Below, piece by piece: positions 8,924-16,471 of a stretch of 64,000 bases of DNA. Source of the stretch: Neobacillus sp. DY30 (lineage in GTDB: Bacteria > Bacillota > Bacilli > Bacillales > Cytobacillaceae). The position numbers were made by a program, and so were the translations under genes. Below the pieces are notes generated by a model. The model was given only the letters and a program-made list of their open reading frames with translations. It was not told the origin of the DNA and did not search any database. The stretch is taken from positions 3,974,001 through 4,038,000 of the forward strand of contig NZ_CP126093.1 of NCBI RefSeq assembly GCF_030123065.1, written 5' to 3'. Positions within the stretch are counted from its first letter, which is position 1. Each line of letters opens with the position of its first letter.

Positions 8924-9712
8924 TTATGTTACTTTATAGAGTATTTCCATCCAAACTTTTATTGCTGTTGCTAAAATTATCAAAGCTAATACTACTTGTA
9001 AGATCTTAGTGTTTAACTTTTTCCCAGCCATGGCACCTAATGGTGATGCAATAAGGCTGGCAATAATCATAATGACTGAAGGTAAAAATTCTACTTGTCC
9101 CGTGGTAATTTTCCCTACAGTCGCACCGATTGAAGATAGAAACGTAATAGCCAGCGAAGATGCAATCGTCATACGAGTTGGTATTTTTAATATGACTAGC
9201 ATGATTGGAACTAATAAGAAGGCTCCTGCCGCTCCAACTATTCCAGAACCAATCCCAACAATGAAAGCTAGTGAAGCTGCAAGCCATTTATTAAACTTCA
9301 CTAGATCAAGTGGAATATCATCGATTCCCTTTTTCGGAACAAACATCATGACAGCTGCAAATAATGCCAAAATACCATAAACTAGGTTAATACCACCTTC
9401 TGTCATTAACCTTGAACCATATCCCCCAAGAAAACTACCAATTAAGATACTCACTCCCATATATCCAATTAGCATTTTATTTAGATAGCCGCCTTTACGG
9501 TATGCCCAAACACCACCAATAGTCGCAAAGAATACCTGAACGGCACTTATTCCGGATACTTCATGGGGACTAAATGCGGCTAGACCAAATAAAGGTGGAA
9601 TATATAAGAGCATCGGATACTTAATAATGGAACCGCCTATCCCTACCATTCCAGATATATATGAACCAATAAAGCCAATTAAGAAAATGGTAATAATAAA
9701 ACTAAAATCCAT
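8924..9712 (-). CDS. TauE/SafE-family sulfite/sulfur anion exporter
   Basis: This 262-residue membrane protein has about eight hydrophobic segments arranged as two halves, with the family's glycine-rich motifs [18 protein letters not shown] and [17 protein letters not shown]. TauE/SafE proteins are linked to export of sulfite, sulfoacetate or other sulfur anions. It lies downstream of the persulfide dioxygenase, whose product is sulfite, which makes sulfite export the best inference. A hairpin between it and the tusA stop means it may be only partly co-transcribed. Confidence 0.87.
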   Translation of the reverse strand: MDFSFIITIFLIGFIGSYISGMVGIGGSIIKYPMLLYIPPLFGLAAFSPHEVSGISAVQVFFATIGGVWAYRKGGYLNKMLIGYMGVSILIGSFLGGYGSRLMTEGGINLVYGILALFAAVMMFVPKKGIDDIPLDLVKFNKWLAASLAFIVGIGSGIVGAAGAFLLVPIMLVILKIPTRMTIASSLAITFLSSIGATVGKITTGQVEFLPSVIMIIASLIASPLGAMAGKKLNTKILQVVLALIILATAIKVWMEILYKVT

Positions 9713-9731
9713 ACTACCGCCTCCCCCCTTT

Positions 9732-9765
9732 AAGCAAAAGGAACCTGCTTCGGTTCCTTTTGCTT
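9732..9765 (-). terminator. Strong hairpin between tusA-like and tauE-like genes
   Basis: A 14-base perfect stem (AAGCAAAAGGAACC with its complement) and a 6-base loop overlap the end of the tusA-like gene. On the minus strand no long T run follows, so it could be a leaky terminator or an RNA-stability element. Confidence 0.5.
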
Positions 9766-9991
9766 AACCTTTTTTAATCCAAAACTTTAAAACATCATTC
9801 TCCACTTCGTGTTTCATTACCTTATGACCGCCTGAGTTCGCCCATGCAGTAAGGTCATTTTTTGCACCTTTATCCGTTGCATGGATTTCTAAAACTTGAC
9901 CACTTTCTAATTCATTCATTGCCTTTTTTGTTTTAACAATTGGCATTGGACATGCCAGCCCTTTTGCATCTAAAATTTTATTTGCTTCCAT
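9764..9991 (-). CDS. tusA: TusA-family sulfur carrier protein
   Basis: This 75-residue single-domain protein has the TusA signature LDAKGLACPMPIVKTKKAM with the sulfur-carrying cysteine in CPMP (Cys 14). TusA proteins receive sulfane sulfur from rhodanese or cysteine desulfurase donors as a persulfide and pass it on. It follows the rhodanese-dioxygenase gene by about 20 bases in the same operon, behind an AAAAGGAGG-type site, and so probably ferries sulfur within this pathway rather than to tRNA. Two further TusA domains occur in fusions nearby. Confidence 0.93.
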   Translation of the reverse strand: MEANKILDAKGLACPMPIVKTKKAMNELESGQVLEIHATDKGAKNDLTAWANSGGHKVMKHEVENDVLKFWIKKG

Positions 9992-10010
9992 GTTAATTAC
10001 CTCCTTTTAT

Positions 10011-11138
10011 TTAACGAACTGCACAGCGATTTGGTCCAATTTCCATTTCGCGTTGTTTTTCTACTTCTGGATTGATTTTTCCCATATTCGTTTCACGGAT
10101 CTCTTGATAAGCATTAGGTTGTGGCGGTAGGTTTTCTGTTACCATTTTTCTAAACTCATTTTCATCTTCCATGTTTAAGCCATGGTTTTGGGCATACAAG
10201 GTTCCTGATTTTTCAGATACACTACCATCTTCATTAAGTTCATCAATAATCATAAAGTGGGCAGGAAGAACGGTTAAATCCTCTGATAATTCTCTATAGC
10301 GTTTATATAAACTCTCTCTTAAATCTCCTACCCAATCATGTGCTAGGCCTGCCAGATCAGGTCTTCCGATAGAGTCAATGAACAAGATATCACCTGAGAG
10401 TAAGAATTTCTCATCAACAATAAATGAAGTAGATCCAATCGTATGACCTGGTGAATACAAGGCGTGGATGTTGATTTTTACATTCCCAATTTCGACATCA
10501 TTACCATCCTCTAATGGCTGATACGTAAACGTTACTTCTGTTGCATCCTTTGGAGGCAGCCAATACGTTGCACCCATTTTTTCTGCAATATCCCTTCCAC
10601 CGGAAATGTGATCTGCATGTAGGTGCGTATCAAAAACATGAGTAATTTTTGCTCCCATACTATCAGCAAATTCAAGATAAATGTCCGTCATACGAGTGGC
10701 ATCAATAATCGCAGCTTCACCGTTTGATACAACCATGTAAGATAAACACCCTTTACCAATACGGACAAACTGATACATTTCGCCGCCAGATTTTAGATCG
10801 CCCACCTTAACAGGTTCTAAGTGTTCGCTCCATGCTTTCATTCCACCTTTTAAGTAAGACACTGTTACTCCAGCTTCAGAGAGCATTTCCGCCACCATAA
10901 TAGAGGATCCTTCTTTTGCACATACCACTAAAATTTCTTTATCTGAGGGTATCTTATCCATAATGCCTTCGACACCATCTAGTAATTCAAAATACGGAAT
11001 GTTAAAATGTTTGAAGTTATCACCTTCAATTTTCCAATATTCAAAGTCACTTTCATTACGAACATCAAGAATAAATAATTCTTCCTTATTAAAGACTTTT
11101 TTCGTTACTTCTTTTGAAGTCATAGCATTTACAGTCAT
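10011..11138 (-). CDS. Rhodanese-persulfide dioxygenase fusion (CstB/ETHE1-like)
   Basis: The 375-residue protein has an N-terminal rhodanese domain (about 8-110) with an active-site cysteine C73 in VVCAKEGSS, then an ETHE1-type metallo-beta-lactamase domain with the iron ligands in [11 protein letters not shown] (H172, H174, D176, H177), [11 protein letters not shown] and [17 protein letters not shown]. Such enzymes oxidise glutathione, CoA or bacillithiol persulfide to sulfite while the rhodanese module moves the sulfur. Staphylococcal CstB has its rhodanese at the C terminus, so domain order here is different. The operator at 11146-11159 sits directly upstream. Confidence 0.9.
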   Translation of the reverse strand: MTVNAMTSKEVTKKVFNKEELFILDVRNESDFEYWKIEGDNFKHFNIPYFELLDGVEGIMDKIPSDKEILVVCAKEGSSIMVAEMLSEAGVTVSYLKGGMKAWSEHLEPVKVGDLKSGGEMYQFVRIGKGCLSYMVVSNGEAAIIDATRMTDIYLEFADSMGAKITHVFDTHLHADHISGGRDIAEKMGATYWLPPKDATEVTFTYQPLEDGNDVEIGNVKINIHALYSPGHTIGSTSFIVDEKFLLSGDILFIDSIGRPDLAGLAHDWVGDLRESLYKRYRELSEDLTVLPAHFMIIDELNEDGSVSEKSGTLYAQNHGLNMEDENEFRKMVTENLPPQPNAYQEIRETNMGKINPEVEKQREMEIGPNRCAVR

Positions 11139-11145
11139 TCCACTT

Positions 11146-11159
11146 TACCCCCTATGGTA
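11146..11159 (-). promoter_or_regulatory. CstR-like operator overlapping the ribosome site of the dioxygenase gene
   Basis: TACCC-CCTA-TGGTA is a 14-bp dyad with one mismatch to the 5-4-5 consensus. On the minus strand its GGGGGTA is also the Shine-Dalgarno sequence of the ATG at 11138. A possible upstream TAAAAT -10 would place it at or just after the transcription start. Confidence 0.6.
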
Positions 11160-11187
11160 TATTTTAGATTAAAAAAATATTTTGTCT

Positions 11188-11763
11188 TTATTTAATTATA
11201 TTAGTAGTTTTCCCTGACCATCGACTCATTCCTGGTACGACATTAACCACCTTGGTAAATCCCTTTTCTGTTAATTTTTGTGCTGCAAGGTCACTTCGGC
11301 TGCCTGTTCGGCACACAACAAAAATATCAGCTTCTTTGCTTAATTCATCAATACGTTTTTCTAGTTCATCTAACGGGATAGAAATGGCATTCGGAATATG
11401 ATTAAACGCATATTCGGCATTTTCTCTAACGTCGAGAACAACCATGTTATCATTTGATTCGAGTTTTCTTTCTAGTTCATCATTGTCGATTACCTTTGGG
11501 TGTTTTCTTTCGATGGTTTCATCATTAGAGGATTTTCTTAGGTAGTGCATTAAGACCTCTCTTTCCTCTAATGTACCTAAATATTGATGTCCTGTACTTT
11601 CAGCCCATGCCTTTAAATCAGCCTTGGACCCTTTATCTGTTGCTTGGACTTCCAAAACTTGTCCAGCTTCTAATCCATTCATTGCCTTCTTTGTCTTCAC
11701 AATTGGCATTGGACATGCTAATCCTTTTGCGTCTAATATGACATTTGCTTTTATTTGTTCCAT
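11188..11763 (-). CDS. TusA-rhodanese fusion sulfurtransferase (CstA-like)
   Basis: In this 191-residue fusion, residues 1-78 are a TusA domain with C17 in GLACPMPIVK, and residues 95-190 are a rhodanese domain with MVVLDVRENAEYAFNHIPNA and the active loop VCRTGSRSD. Joining carrier and donor lets a persulfide pass within one chain, as proposed for CstA-type proteins that act on inorganic polysulfide. Its first 75 residues are nearly the same as the separate TusA protein downstream, which suggests duplication. An operator lies about 20 bases before the ATG, behind GGAGG. Confidence 0.9.
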   Translation of the reverse strand: MEQIKANVILDAKGLACPMPIVKTKKAMNGLEAGQVLEVQATDKGSKADLKAWAESTGHQYLGTLEEREVLMHYLRKSSNDETIERKHPKVIDNDELERKLESNDNMVVLDVRENAEYAFNHIPNAISIPLDELEKRIDELSKEADIFVVCRTGSRSDLAAQKLTEKGFTKVVNVVPGMSRWSGKTTNIIK

Positions 11764-11783
11764 CTTAAAACCTCCAGATTGTA

Positions 11784-11797
11784 TACCTATTAGGGTA
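11784..11797 (-). promoter_or_regulatory. CstR-like operator before the TusA-rhodanese gene
   Basis: TACCT-ATTA-GGGTA is the 14-bp 5-4-5 dyad with one mismatch to TACCC. On the minus strand it runs into TATACAAT, a possible -10, so the site would block initiation. Confidence 0.65.
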
Positions 11798-11816
11798 TTA
11801 TTTCTTTTAAAAAAAT

Positions 11817-12113
11817 TTATTCAACTTTTCCTTCCCAAGACATCATGCCACCTATCATATTAATGACATTATATCCGTGATACTCTAGAAATTGCACAGC
11901 GCGGGCACTTCTGCCGCCAGAACGGCAAACAATGATATATTCTTTTGCTTTATCTAATTCATGCATACGGAATTCTATTAATCCTAACCGAATATTCTCA
12001 GCACCAGGAATCTTTCCAGACCCAACCTCATCTACTTCACGCACATCAATAATGTTTAATTTAGTTCCTCCATTTAATTTTGTCTCAACTTCTTTAGCAG
12101 TCATTTCTCTCAT
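11817..12113 (-). CDS. Single-domain cytosolic rhodanese
   Basis: This 98-residue rhodanese has LNIIDVREVDEVGSGKIPGA and the active loop VCRSGGRSA with a conserved cysteine, followed by the typical MIGGMMSWEG end. The start is set at ATG 12113, because AAAGGGGG lies seven bases upstream; the longer frame overlaps the previous gene and lacks a ribosome site. It is the last gene of the DsrE-rhodanese-rhodanese unit and probably passes sulfur to TusA domains or the dioxygenase. Confidence 0.9.
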   Translation of the reverse strand: MREMTAKEVETKLNGGTKLNIIDVREVDEVGSGKIPGAENIRLGLIEFRMHELDKAKEYIIVCRSGGRSARAVQFLEYHGYNVINMIGGMMSWEGKVE

Positions 12114-12130
12114 TGTTAGTCCCCCTTTAT

Positions 12131-12490
12131 TTAAAACCAAGCGCTCATACCGCCTTTTACATTCGTAACTTTTGAAAAACCTAATTTTTTTAGTTGCTTA
12201 CTAGCCTTTTGACTTCTCATACCACTTTGGCAAATGACCACTACTTCTTTATCTTTTGATAGCACAGTTGCTTTTTCTGCCAGTCGATGAAGGGGAATAT
12301 TTTTAAACCCTTTGATATGATTTCCTTTATATTCACCAGGTGTTCGAACATCAACAAATTGTTTATTCTTATCATTCAATTCATTTTTTAATTCCGTTGT
12401 TGTGATATTTCTTACGCCTTTTGTTGGAATGAAACGATTGACAATCAAAAAGAGTAAGAGTGCAATGAATAAATAATTTATAAATTCCAT
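12131..12490 (-). CDS. Membrane-anchored rhodanese
   Basis: The protein (119 residues from ATG 12490) opens with one hydrophobic helix (MEFINYLFIALLLFLIVNRF) and continues with a rhodanese domain bearing QFVDVRTPGEYKGNHIKG and active loop ICQSGMRSQ. AGGAGG precedes this ATG, which favours it over the longer frame. The topology, with a short N-terminal anchor, resembles YqhL-type Bacillus rhodaneses and would hold the domain at the membrane surface. It is co-transcribed with the DsrE-like gene upstream and the soluble rhodanese downstream. Confidence 0.88.
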   Translation of the reverse strand: MEFINYLFIALLLFLIVNRFIPTKGVRNITTTELKNELNDKNKQFVDVRTPGEYKGNHIKGFKNIPLHRLAEKATVLSKDKEVVVICQSGMRSQKASKQLKKLGFSKVTNVKGGMSAWF

Positions 12491-12537
12491 ACCTAATAAC
12501 CTCCTATTTTGAGGGGCTGAAATCCCACACATTAAAA

Positions 12538-13017
12538 TTAAATGAACAGATTCACATTACCATCTTCAGCTTCAGCTAAATAGGCTGCCACTCCTGCATA
12601 TTCAATGTTATCTAACAGTTCCTCTTTTTGAAGACCAAGTAAATCCATCGTCATCGTACATGCAATTAATTTTACATCCTGTTCTTTCGCCATCTCAATT
12701 AGTTCAGGAAGAGGAAGCGCATTGTGTTTTTTCATTACTTTTTTGATTAACTTGGGACCAAAACCAGCAAAATTCATTTTTGATAATCCCATGTTGTCTG
12801 CGCCTCTAGGCATCATTTTCGCAAACATTTTTTCCAAGAACCCTTTTTCAACTGAAATACTTTCAGCTTTTCGTAAAGCATTTAACCCCCAGAAAGTGTG
12901 AAAAATCGTTACTTCATGATCATAAGCTGCAGCACCATTTGCAATAATATAAGCTGCCATTGCTTTATCATAATCTCCGCTTAATAGGACGATAGTTGTT
13001 TTTTTCTTTTCTGTCAT
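12538..13017 (-). CDS. DsrE/DsrF/DrsH-like (DsrE2) sulfur-transfer protein
   Basis: This 159-residue protein has the DsrE2 pattern: KTTIVLLSGDYDKAMAAYIIANGA at the N terminus, the membrane-associating TIFHTFWGLNALRK segment, and a conserved cysteine in LIACTMTMDLLG. DsrE-type proteins accept persulfide sulfur and exchange it with TusA and rhodanese partners. It is the first gene of a three-gene unit whose promoter has TTGACA, N17, TACTAT and two CstR-like operators. The catalytic direction in this host is unknown. Confidence 0.88.
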   Translation of the reverse strand: MTEKKKTTIVLLSGDYDKAMAAYIIANGAAAYDHEVTIFHTFWGLNALRKAESISVEKGFLEKMFAKMMPRGADNMGLSKMNFAGFGPKLIKKVMKKHNALPLPELIEMAKEQDVKLIACTMTMDLLGLQKEELLDNIEYAGVAAYLAEAEDGNVNLFI

Positions 13018-13044
13018 TTTTATGACCTCCTGTATTTTATTAAC

Positions 13045-13126
13045 TACCCACCGGGGTATTCAGTTGACTAGAAAATACCATTACCCCCATGGGTATTATA
13101 GTAACGAAAATAAAAGAGGGTGTCAA
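13045..13126 (-). promoter_or_regulatory. Promoter and two CstR-like operators of the DsrE-rhodanese unit
   Basis: Reading the minus strand, TTGACA (13126-13121), 17 bases and TACTAT (13103-13098) make a strong sigma-A promoter. Operator TACCC-CCAT-GGGTA (13082-13095) lies at the transcription start, and TACCC-ACCG-GGGTA (13045-13058) lies in the leader, 37 bp away centre to centre. Both are perfect 5-4-5 dyads. Confidence 0.75.
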
Positions 13127-13133
13127 CCCTTTT

Positions 13134-13397
13134 TTATCGGCTTCTTACCAATAAGTTTACTGCATCCTTAATTAACTCTTCAGCACTTCTTTCATTCGTT
13201 TCATCGGCCTTTCGAACACATTCAACTAAATTAGAACTCACAATTACTCCTATTGTTCGATCAATTGCAGTTCGAGCGGCAGACAACTGAGTAATCACGT
13301 CTTTACAATCCTTATCTTCTTCCATTAATCTTAAAATACCCCTTAACTGACCTTCAATCCGCTTTACACGATTTTTAACTTGATCATTATACTCCAT
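13134..13397 (-). CDS. cstR: CsoR-family persulfide-sensing repressor, CstR-like
   Basis: This 87-residue all-helical repressor belongs to the CsoR/FrmR family (VKRIEGQLRGILRLMEED...). It keeps exactly two cysteines, C31 and C60, at the positions used by staphylococcal CstR to form polysulfide crosslinks. The copper ligand histidine of CsoR is replaced by N56, so copper sensing is unlikely. Family knowledge predicts that persulfides crosslink the cysteines and release the protein from DNA. It sits within the sulfur island, has an operator in its own promoter, and is the obvious reader of the dyads described here. Confidence 0.92.
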   Translation of the reverse strand: MEYNDQVKNRVKRIEGQLRGILRLMEEDKDCKDVITQLSAARTAIDRTIGVIVSSNLVECVRKADETNERSAEELIKDAVNLLVRSR

Positions 13398-13550
13398 TAT
13401 TTTACCTCCTAACAGTTAGCATGTATTTCTAATGTCTATTCTTTATTTCATTATTACGAATATCTTTTATATACTATTATTGCTACTACACTAGAATCAA
13501 ATATATCATGTATGTCTCCTAGAATGAAACAAATAACAATGACAAGCTCA

Positions 13551-13579
13551 ATAATATACCCCTATAGGTATAATGTCAA
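13551..13579 (-). promoter_or_regulatory. Autoregulated cstR promoter with operator in the spacer
   Basis: On the minus strand TTGACA (13579-13574) and TATTAT (13556-13551) are 17 bp apart. The spacer contains the dyad TACCC-CTAT-AGGTA (13557-13570), so a repressor would sit between the two core elements. The leader before cstR is about 150 bases. Confidence 0.8.
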
Positions 13580-13615
13580 CCATTAAATATTAATTTTTCA
13601 TCATCATATAAAAAA

Positions 13616-13633
13616 ACCGCTTAATCTAGCGGT
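13616..13633 (-). terminator. Terminator after the DUF302 gene
   Basis: ACCGCT and AGCGGT form a short perfect stem around a 6-base loop, followed on the minus strand by seven T residues. It separates the DUF302 transcript from the cstR promoter. Confidence 0.75.
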
Positions 13634-13664
13634 CGAGGAAGAATACAATGTATATATTGGTGTT

Positions 13665-14048
13665 TCACTTACTTTTGTTTATGACATTAATCAATCTATT
13701 TTCGATATCTTCAGCAAAATTTTTCATTTTCTCATCATTTAGCATGCTTATCAGTGCAGTTGGTTTTGGCATTCCAATTTTTGTTTTCCCATCATACTCA
13801 TAAACAACCATTTTACAAGGCAGGAAATATCCTGCCATTTCATTTTCAATTAAAACTCTCTGCGCCTCAACAGGGTTACATACTTCAAGCACTTTATATT
13901 CCTTTGAAAATTCCAAGCCTTTTTCTTGAAGCTTTTCTTTAATATCAAACATCCATAATACCCCGAATTTTTCTTCTTTTAAGCTTTCTTCTAGGCTTTG
14001 TATTGCACCCTCAATTGTTTTCTCACTTATAACAGTATAATCAAACAC
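13665..14048 (-). CDS. DUF302 domain protein
   Basis: The 127-residue cytosolic protein has the DUF302 pattern: an N-terminal segment ending SLKEEKFGVLWMFDIKEKLQEKG, the central YKVLEVCNPVEAQRVL with a cysteine, and FLPCKMVVYEYDGKTKIGM with a second. Both cysteines are conserved in many DUF302 proteins, whose function is not established. It lies between the CoA-disulfide reductase and cstR and has its own terminator. No operator dyad was found upstream, so its place in the persulfide regulon is only suggested by position. Confidence 0.82.
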   Translation of the reverse strand: MFDYTVISEKTIEGAIQSLEESLKEEKFGVLWMFDIKEKLQEKGLEFSKEYKVLEVCNPVEAQRVLIENEMAGYFLPCKMVVYEYDGKTKIGMPKPTALISMLNDEKMKNFAEDIENRLINVINKSK

Positions 14049-14192
14049 TTACTATCAACTCCTTGCACATATTAGCCTCCAACATTTTATTTCAGTAACC
14101 TCCATACTTTCTTGTTTAGTATCACCTTTTGCAGATCCCATTTCACATGCCATATTTTTCACATCTGAATTAACCTTGTAATGGAAAAAAAA

Positions 14193-14218
14193 GCACAACT
14201 CGTATTTTCGAGCCATGC
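14193..14218 (-). terminator. Terminator after the CoA-disulfide reductase fusion gene
   Basis: A 10-pair stem including G-U pairs (GCATGGCTCG with CGAGTTGTGC on the minus strand) and a 6-base loop is followed by TTTTTTTT. Confidence 0.75.
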
Positions 14219-14233
14219 CTTTTTATTTATCTA

Positions 14234-16183
14234 TTATTTCTTTTTGATCCAAAATTTAATAAGCTTTTCTTCTTGTTCCATATTTAAAAGAGTATGACCA
14301 GCATTTTTTGACCAAGCTAGCAGGTCATTTAAAGCACCCCGGTCAGTCACAAGAAGCTCAATTACTTGTCCGCTTTCCAATGAATCCATACCTTTTTTCA
14401 GTTTAATGATAGGCATAGGGCAAGCTAATCCACTAACATCCACTACGGAATCAGCTTTTATTCCATTTGCTACTTCTTTAACTACCTCCGTTTCCCCAAG
14501 GTCGTTTGTTTTCGTCTCAACATCTTTATTTAAATTGTTACCATATACAGAGGAGTACGTTTTCCAACCGCCATCGACATTCTTAACCTGATAGCCATGA
14601 TTTTTTAGTATGCGGCAAGCTAAATAGCCTCTTAATCCAACCTGACAGCTTACATAAACAGCTTTATCTTTTGGGATTTCATCTAATTTATTTCTAAGGT
14701 CGTTTAGTGAGATATTAATTGAACCTTCAATATAACCAAATTCTCTTTCCATTGGTTCGCGAACATCTATTAGTAATCCACCTTCAGCAACAAGTTGATC
14801 GACTTCATTCCATTGAATATGTTCTAATTCACCCTCCATAATATTCGTTGCCACATAGCCAGCCATATTAACAGGATCTTTTGCTGAAGAATATGGAGGT
14901 GCATAAGATAATTCTAAATTTGTTAGATCTTCTACGGTTAAGGCACCCTTAATAGCTGTGGCAATAACGTCAATTCGCTTGTCAACGCCGTCTGCACCTA
15001 CTGCCTGGGCACCAAATATTTTTCCAGTTTCTTTATCAAAAATCAATTTTAATGCAATGGGTGCTGCTCCTGGATAGTAACCAGCATGAGAACTTGGGTG
15101 AATATGAACAACTTCATAGGCAATCCCTAAACGTTTTAATGTTTTCTCATTGTTTCCTGTAGCAGCAACCGTTAAGTCAAATACCTTTGCAATCGAAGTA
15201 CCTAATGTCCCCTGATACTTCTTGTTCTTCCCCATAATGTTATTCGCAGCGATACGCCCTTGGCGATTGGCTGGTCCAGCTAATGGGATCATGGCCTTTG
15301 TACCACTCATGTAATCGACCACTTCTACTGCATCCCCAACGGCATAAATATCTTCATTTGAGGTTTGCAGGAATTCATTTACAATTATTCCTCCGCGCTC
15401 TCCTAACTCAAGTCCTGCTGTTTTGGCTAAATCATTTTCAGGTCTTACTCCAATTGAAAGAATGGTCATGTCCGTTTGAATTTCTTTACCATCTGATAAA
15501 ACCACTTTTTTCCCTTGATCGGCGAATGATTGAACACCATTTTCTAAGATTAGGTTAACACCCTTTTCAATTAGATGAGTGTGTAAAATACTAGCCATTT
15601 CAAAATCAATTGGTGCCATAATTTGGTTGGACATTTCAATAAGCGTTACTTGAATTCCTCTGTGTATAAGGTTTTCGGCCATCTCAATACCAATAAATCC
15701 TCCGCCAATAACAACAGCTTTTTTGGGATAATTGTGATCAACATAGTTTTTAATTTTATCTGTATCTGGGATATTTCTTAAAGTAAATAATGTCTCATTT
15801 TCATTTAATCCTGGGATCGGTGGTACAATTGGCTTCGCTCCCGGAGATAATAATAACTTGTCATAAGATTCTTCATACACTTCCCCAGTTTGTAAATTCT
15901 TAATTGTAACCCTTTTGTTTTCTGGAACTATGTTCACTACTTCACTTTGATTGCGTATATCAAGATTAAATCTATCAGACATTCCTTTTACAGTTTGAAC
16001 TAATAATTTACTTCGATCCTTAATCGTTTCTCCAATGTAATAGGGCAAGCCACAGTTTGCAAATGATATATGTTCTCCACGTTCTACAAGAACAATCTCA
16101 ACATCTTCACTAATTCTTCTTAATCTAGCAGCAGCAGTAGCTCCACCTGCAACTCCTCCTACGATAATTACTTTCTGAATCAT
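14234..16183 (-). CDS. CoA-disulfide/persulfide reductase-rhodanese-TusA triple fusion
   Basis: This 649-residue, three-part protein starts with a pyridine-nucleotide-disulfide reductase (1-450: FAD motif VGGVAGGATAAARLRR, single redox cysteine C44 in FANCGLPYY, NAD motif VIGGGFIGIEMAENL). A rhodanese domain follows (about 465-555, active loop VSCQVGLRG), then a TusA domain (about 580-649, GLACPMPIIKLKKGM). CoADR-rhodanese proteins reduce CoA persulfide or polysulfide with NAD(P)H; the added TusA could hand off sulfur. ATG 16183 is chosen because GGAGG lies seven bases upstream. Two operators precede it. Confidence 0.9.
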   Translation of the reverse strand: MIQKVIIVGGVAGGATAAARLRRISEDVEIVLVERGEHISFANCGLPYYIGETIKDRSKLLVQTVKGMSDRFNLDIRNQSEVVNIVPENKRVTIKNLQTGEVYEESYDKLLLSPGAKPIVPPIPGLNENETLFTLRNIPDTDKIKNYVDHNYPKKAVVIGGGFIGIEMAENLIHRGIQVTLIEMSNQIMAPIDFEMASILHTHLIEKGVNLILENGVQSFADQGKKVVLSDGKEIQTDMTILSIGVRPENDLAKTAGLELGERGGIIVNEFLQTSNEDIYAVGDAVEVVDYMSGTKAMIPLAGPANRQGRIAANNIMGKNKKYQGTLGTSIAKVFDLTVAATGNNEKTLKRLGIAYEVVHIHPSSHAGYYPGAAPIALKLIFDKETGKIFGAQAVGADGVDKRIDVIATAIKGALTVEDLTNLELSYAPPYSSAKDPVNMAGYVATNIMEGELEHIQWNEVDQLVAEGGLLIDVREPMEREFGYIEGSINISLNDLRNKLDEIPKDKAVYVSCQVGLRGYLACRILKNHGYQVKNVDGGWKTYSSVYGNNLNKDVETKTNDLGETEVVKEVANGIKADSVVDVSGLACPMPIIKLKKGMDSLESGQVIELLVTDRGALNDLLAWSKNAGHTLLNMEQEEKLIKFWIKKK

Positions 16184-16247
16184 CACAATCCCTCCAAATT
16201 GAACTATTTCTATTTCATCTAATTAAATAGAAAAAAGTTATTTAGTA

Positions 16248-16261
16248 TACCCGTGGGGGTT
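16248..16261 (-). promoter_or_regulatory. CstR-like operator D1 before the CoADR fusion gene
   Basis: TACCC-GTGG-GGGTT is a 14-bp dyad with a mismatch only at the last base. It is 17 bp from the neighbouring site (centre to centre), placing two tetramers on nearby helix faces in the leader. Confidence 0.6.
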
Positions 16262-16264
16262 TTA

Positions 16265-16278
16265 TACCTATAAGGGTA
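16265..16278 (-). promoter_or_regulatory. CstR-like operator D2 before the CoADR fusion gene
   Basis: TACCT-ATAA-GGGTA lies directly after a minus-strand TATAAT that is 16 bp from TTTACA, so it covers the probable transcription start of the CoADR gene. Confidence 0.65.
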
Positions 16279-16420
16279 TTATATATTCAAAAAAATATAT
16301 GTAAAGGTCATTTTGGAGTCTTTCACATTTTAGTCATAATTAGGGCCTGTATATAATTTGATTGAATGTTGTTTAAGGGATTAACTTAATACATTTAACT
16401 ATCCCTTTTGTTCATAAAAA

Positions 16421-16452
16421 AGCAACGTCCCAACCGAAGTTGAAACGTTGCT
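16421..16452. terminator. Terminator after the BCCT transporter gene
   Basis: AGCAACGT pairs with ACGTTGCT and an inner CAAC with GTTG around a CGAA loop. The A-rich left flank gives a T run on the minus strand, which suits the BCCT gene ending at 16472. Confidence 0.75.
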
Positions 16453-16471
16453 TGTTCATTTTTTAATATCT

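Noticed and set aside
9006..9380. Overlapping open frames on both strands inside the tauE-like gene
   Set aside because: They have no ribosome sites or family features and fall within a well-supported eight-helix transporter.
8300..16300. Copper-resistance (CsoR-CopA) locus
   Set aside because: The CsoR-family protein lacks the copper-ligand histidine and no copper ATPase or CopZ is present; all neighbours are sulfur genes.
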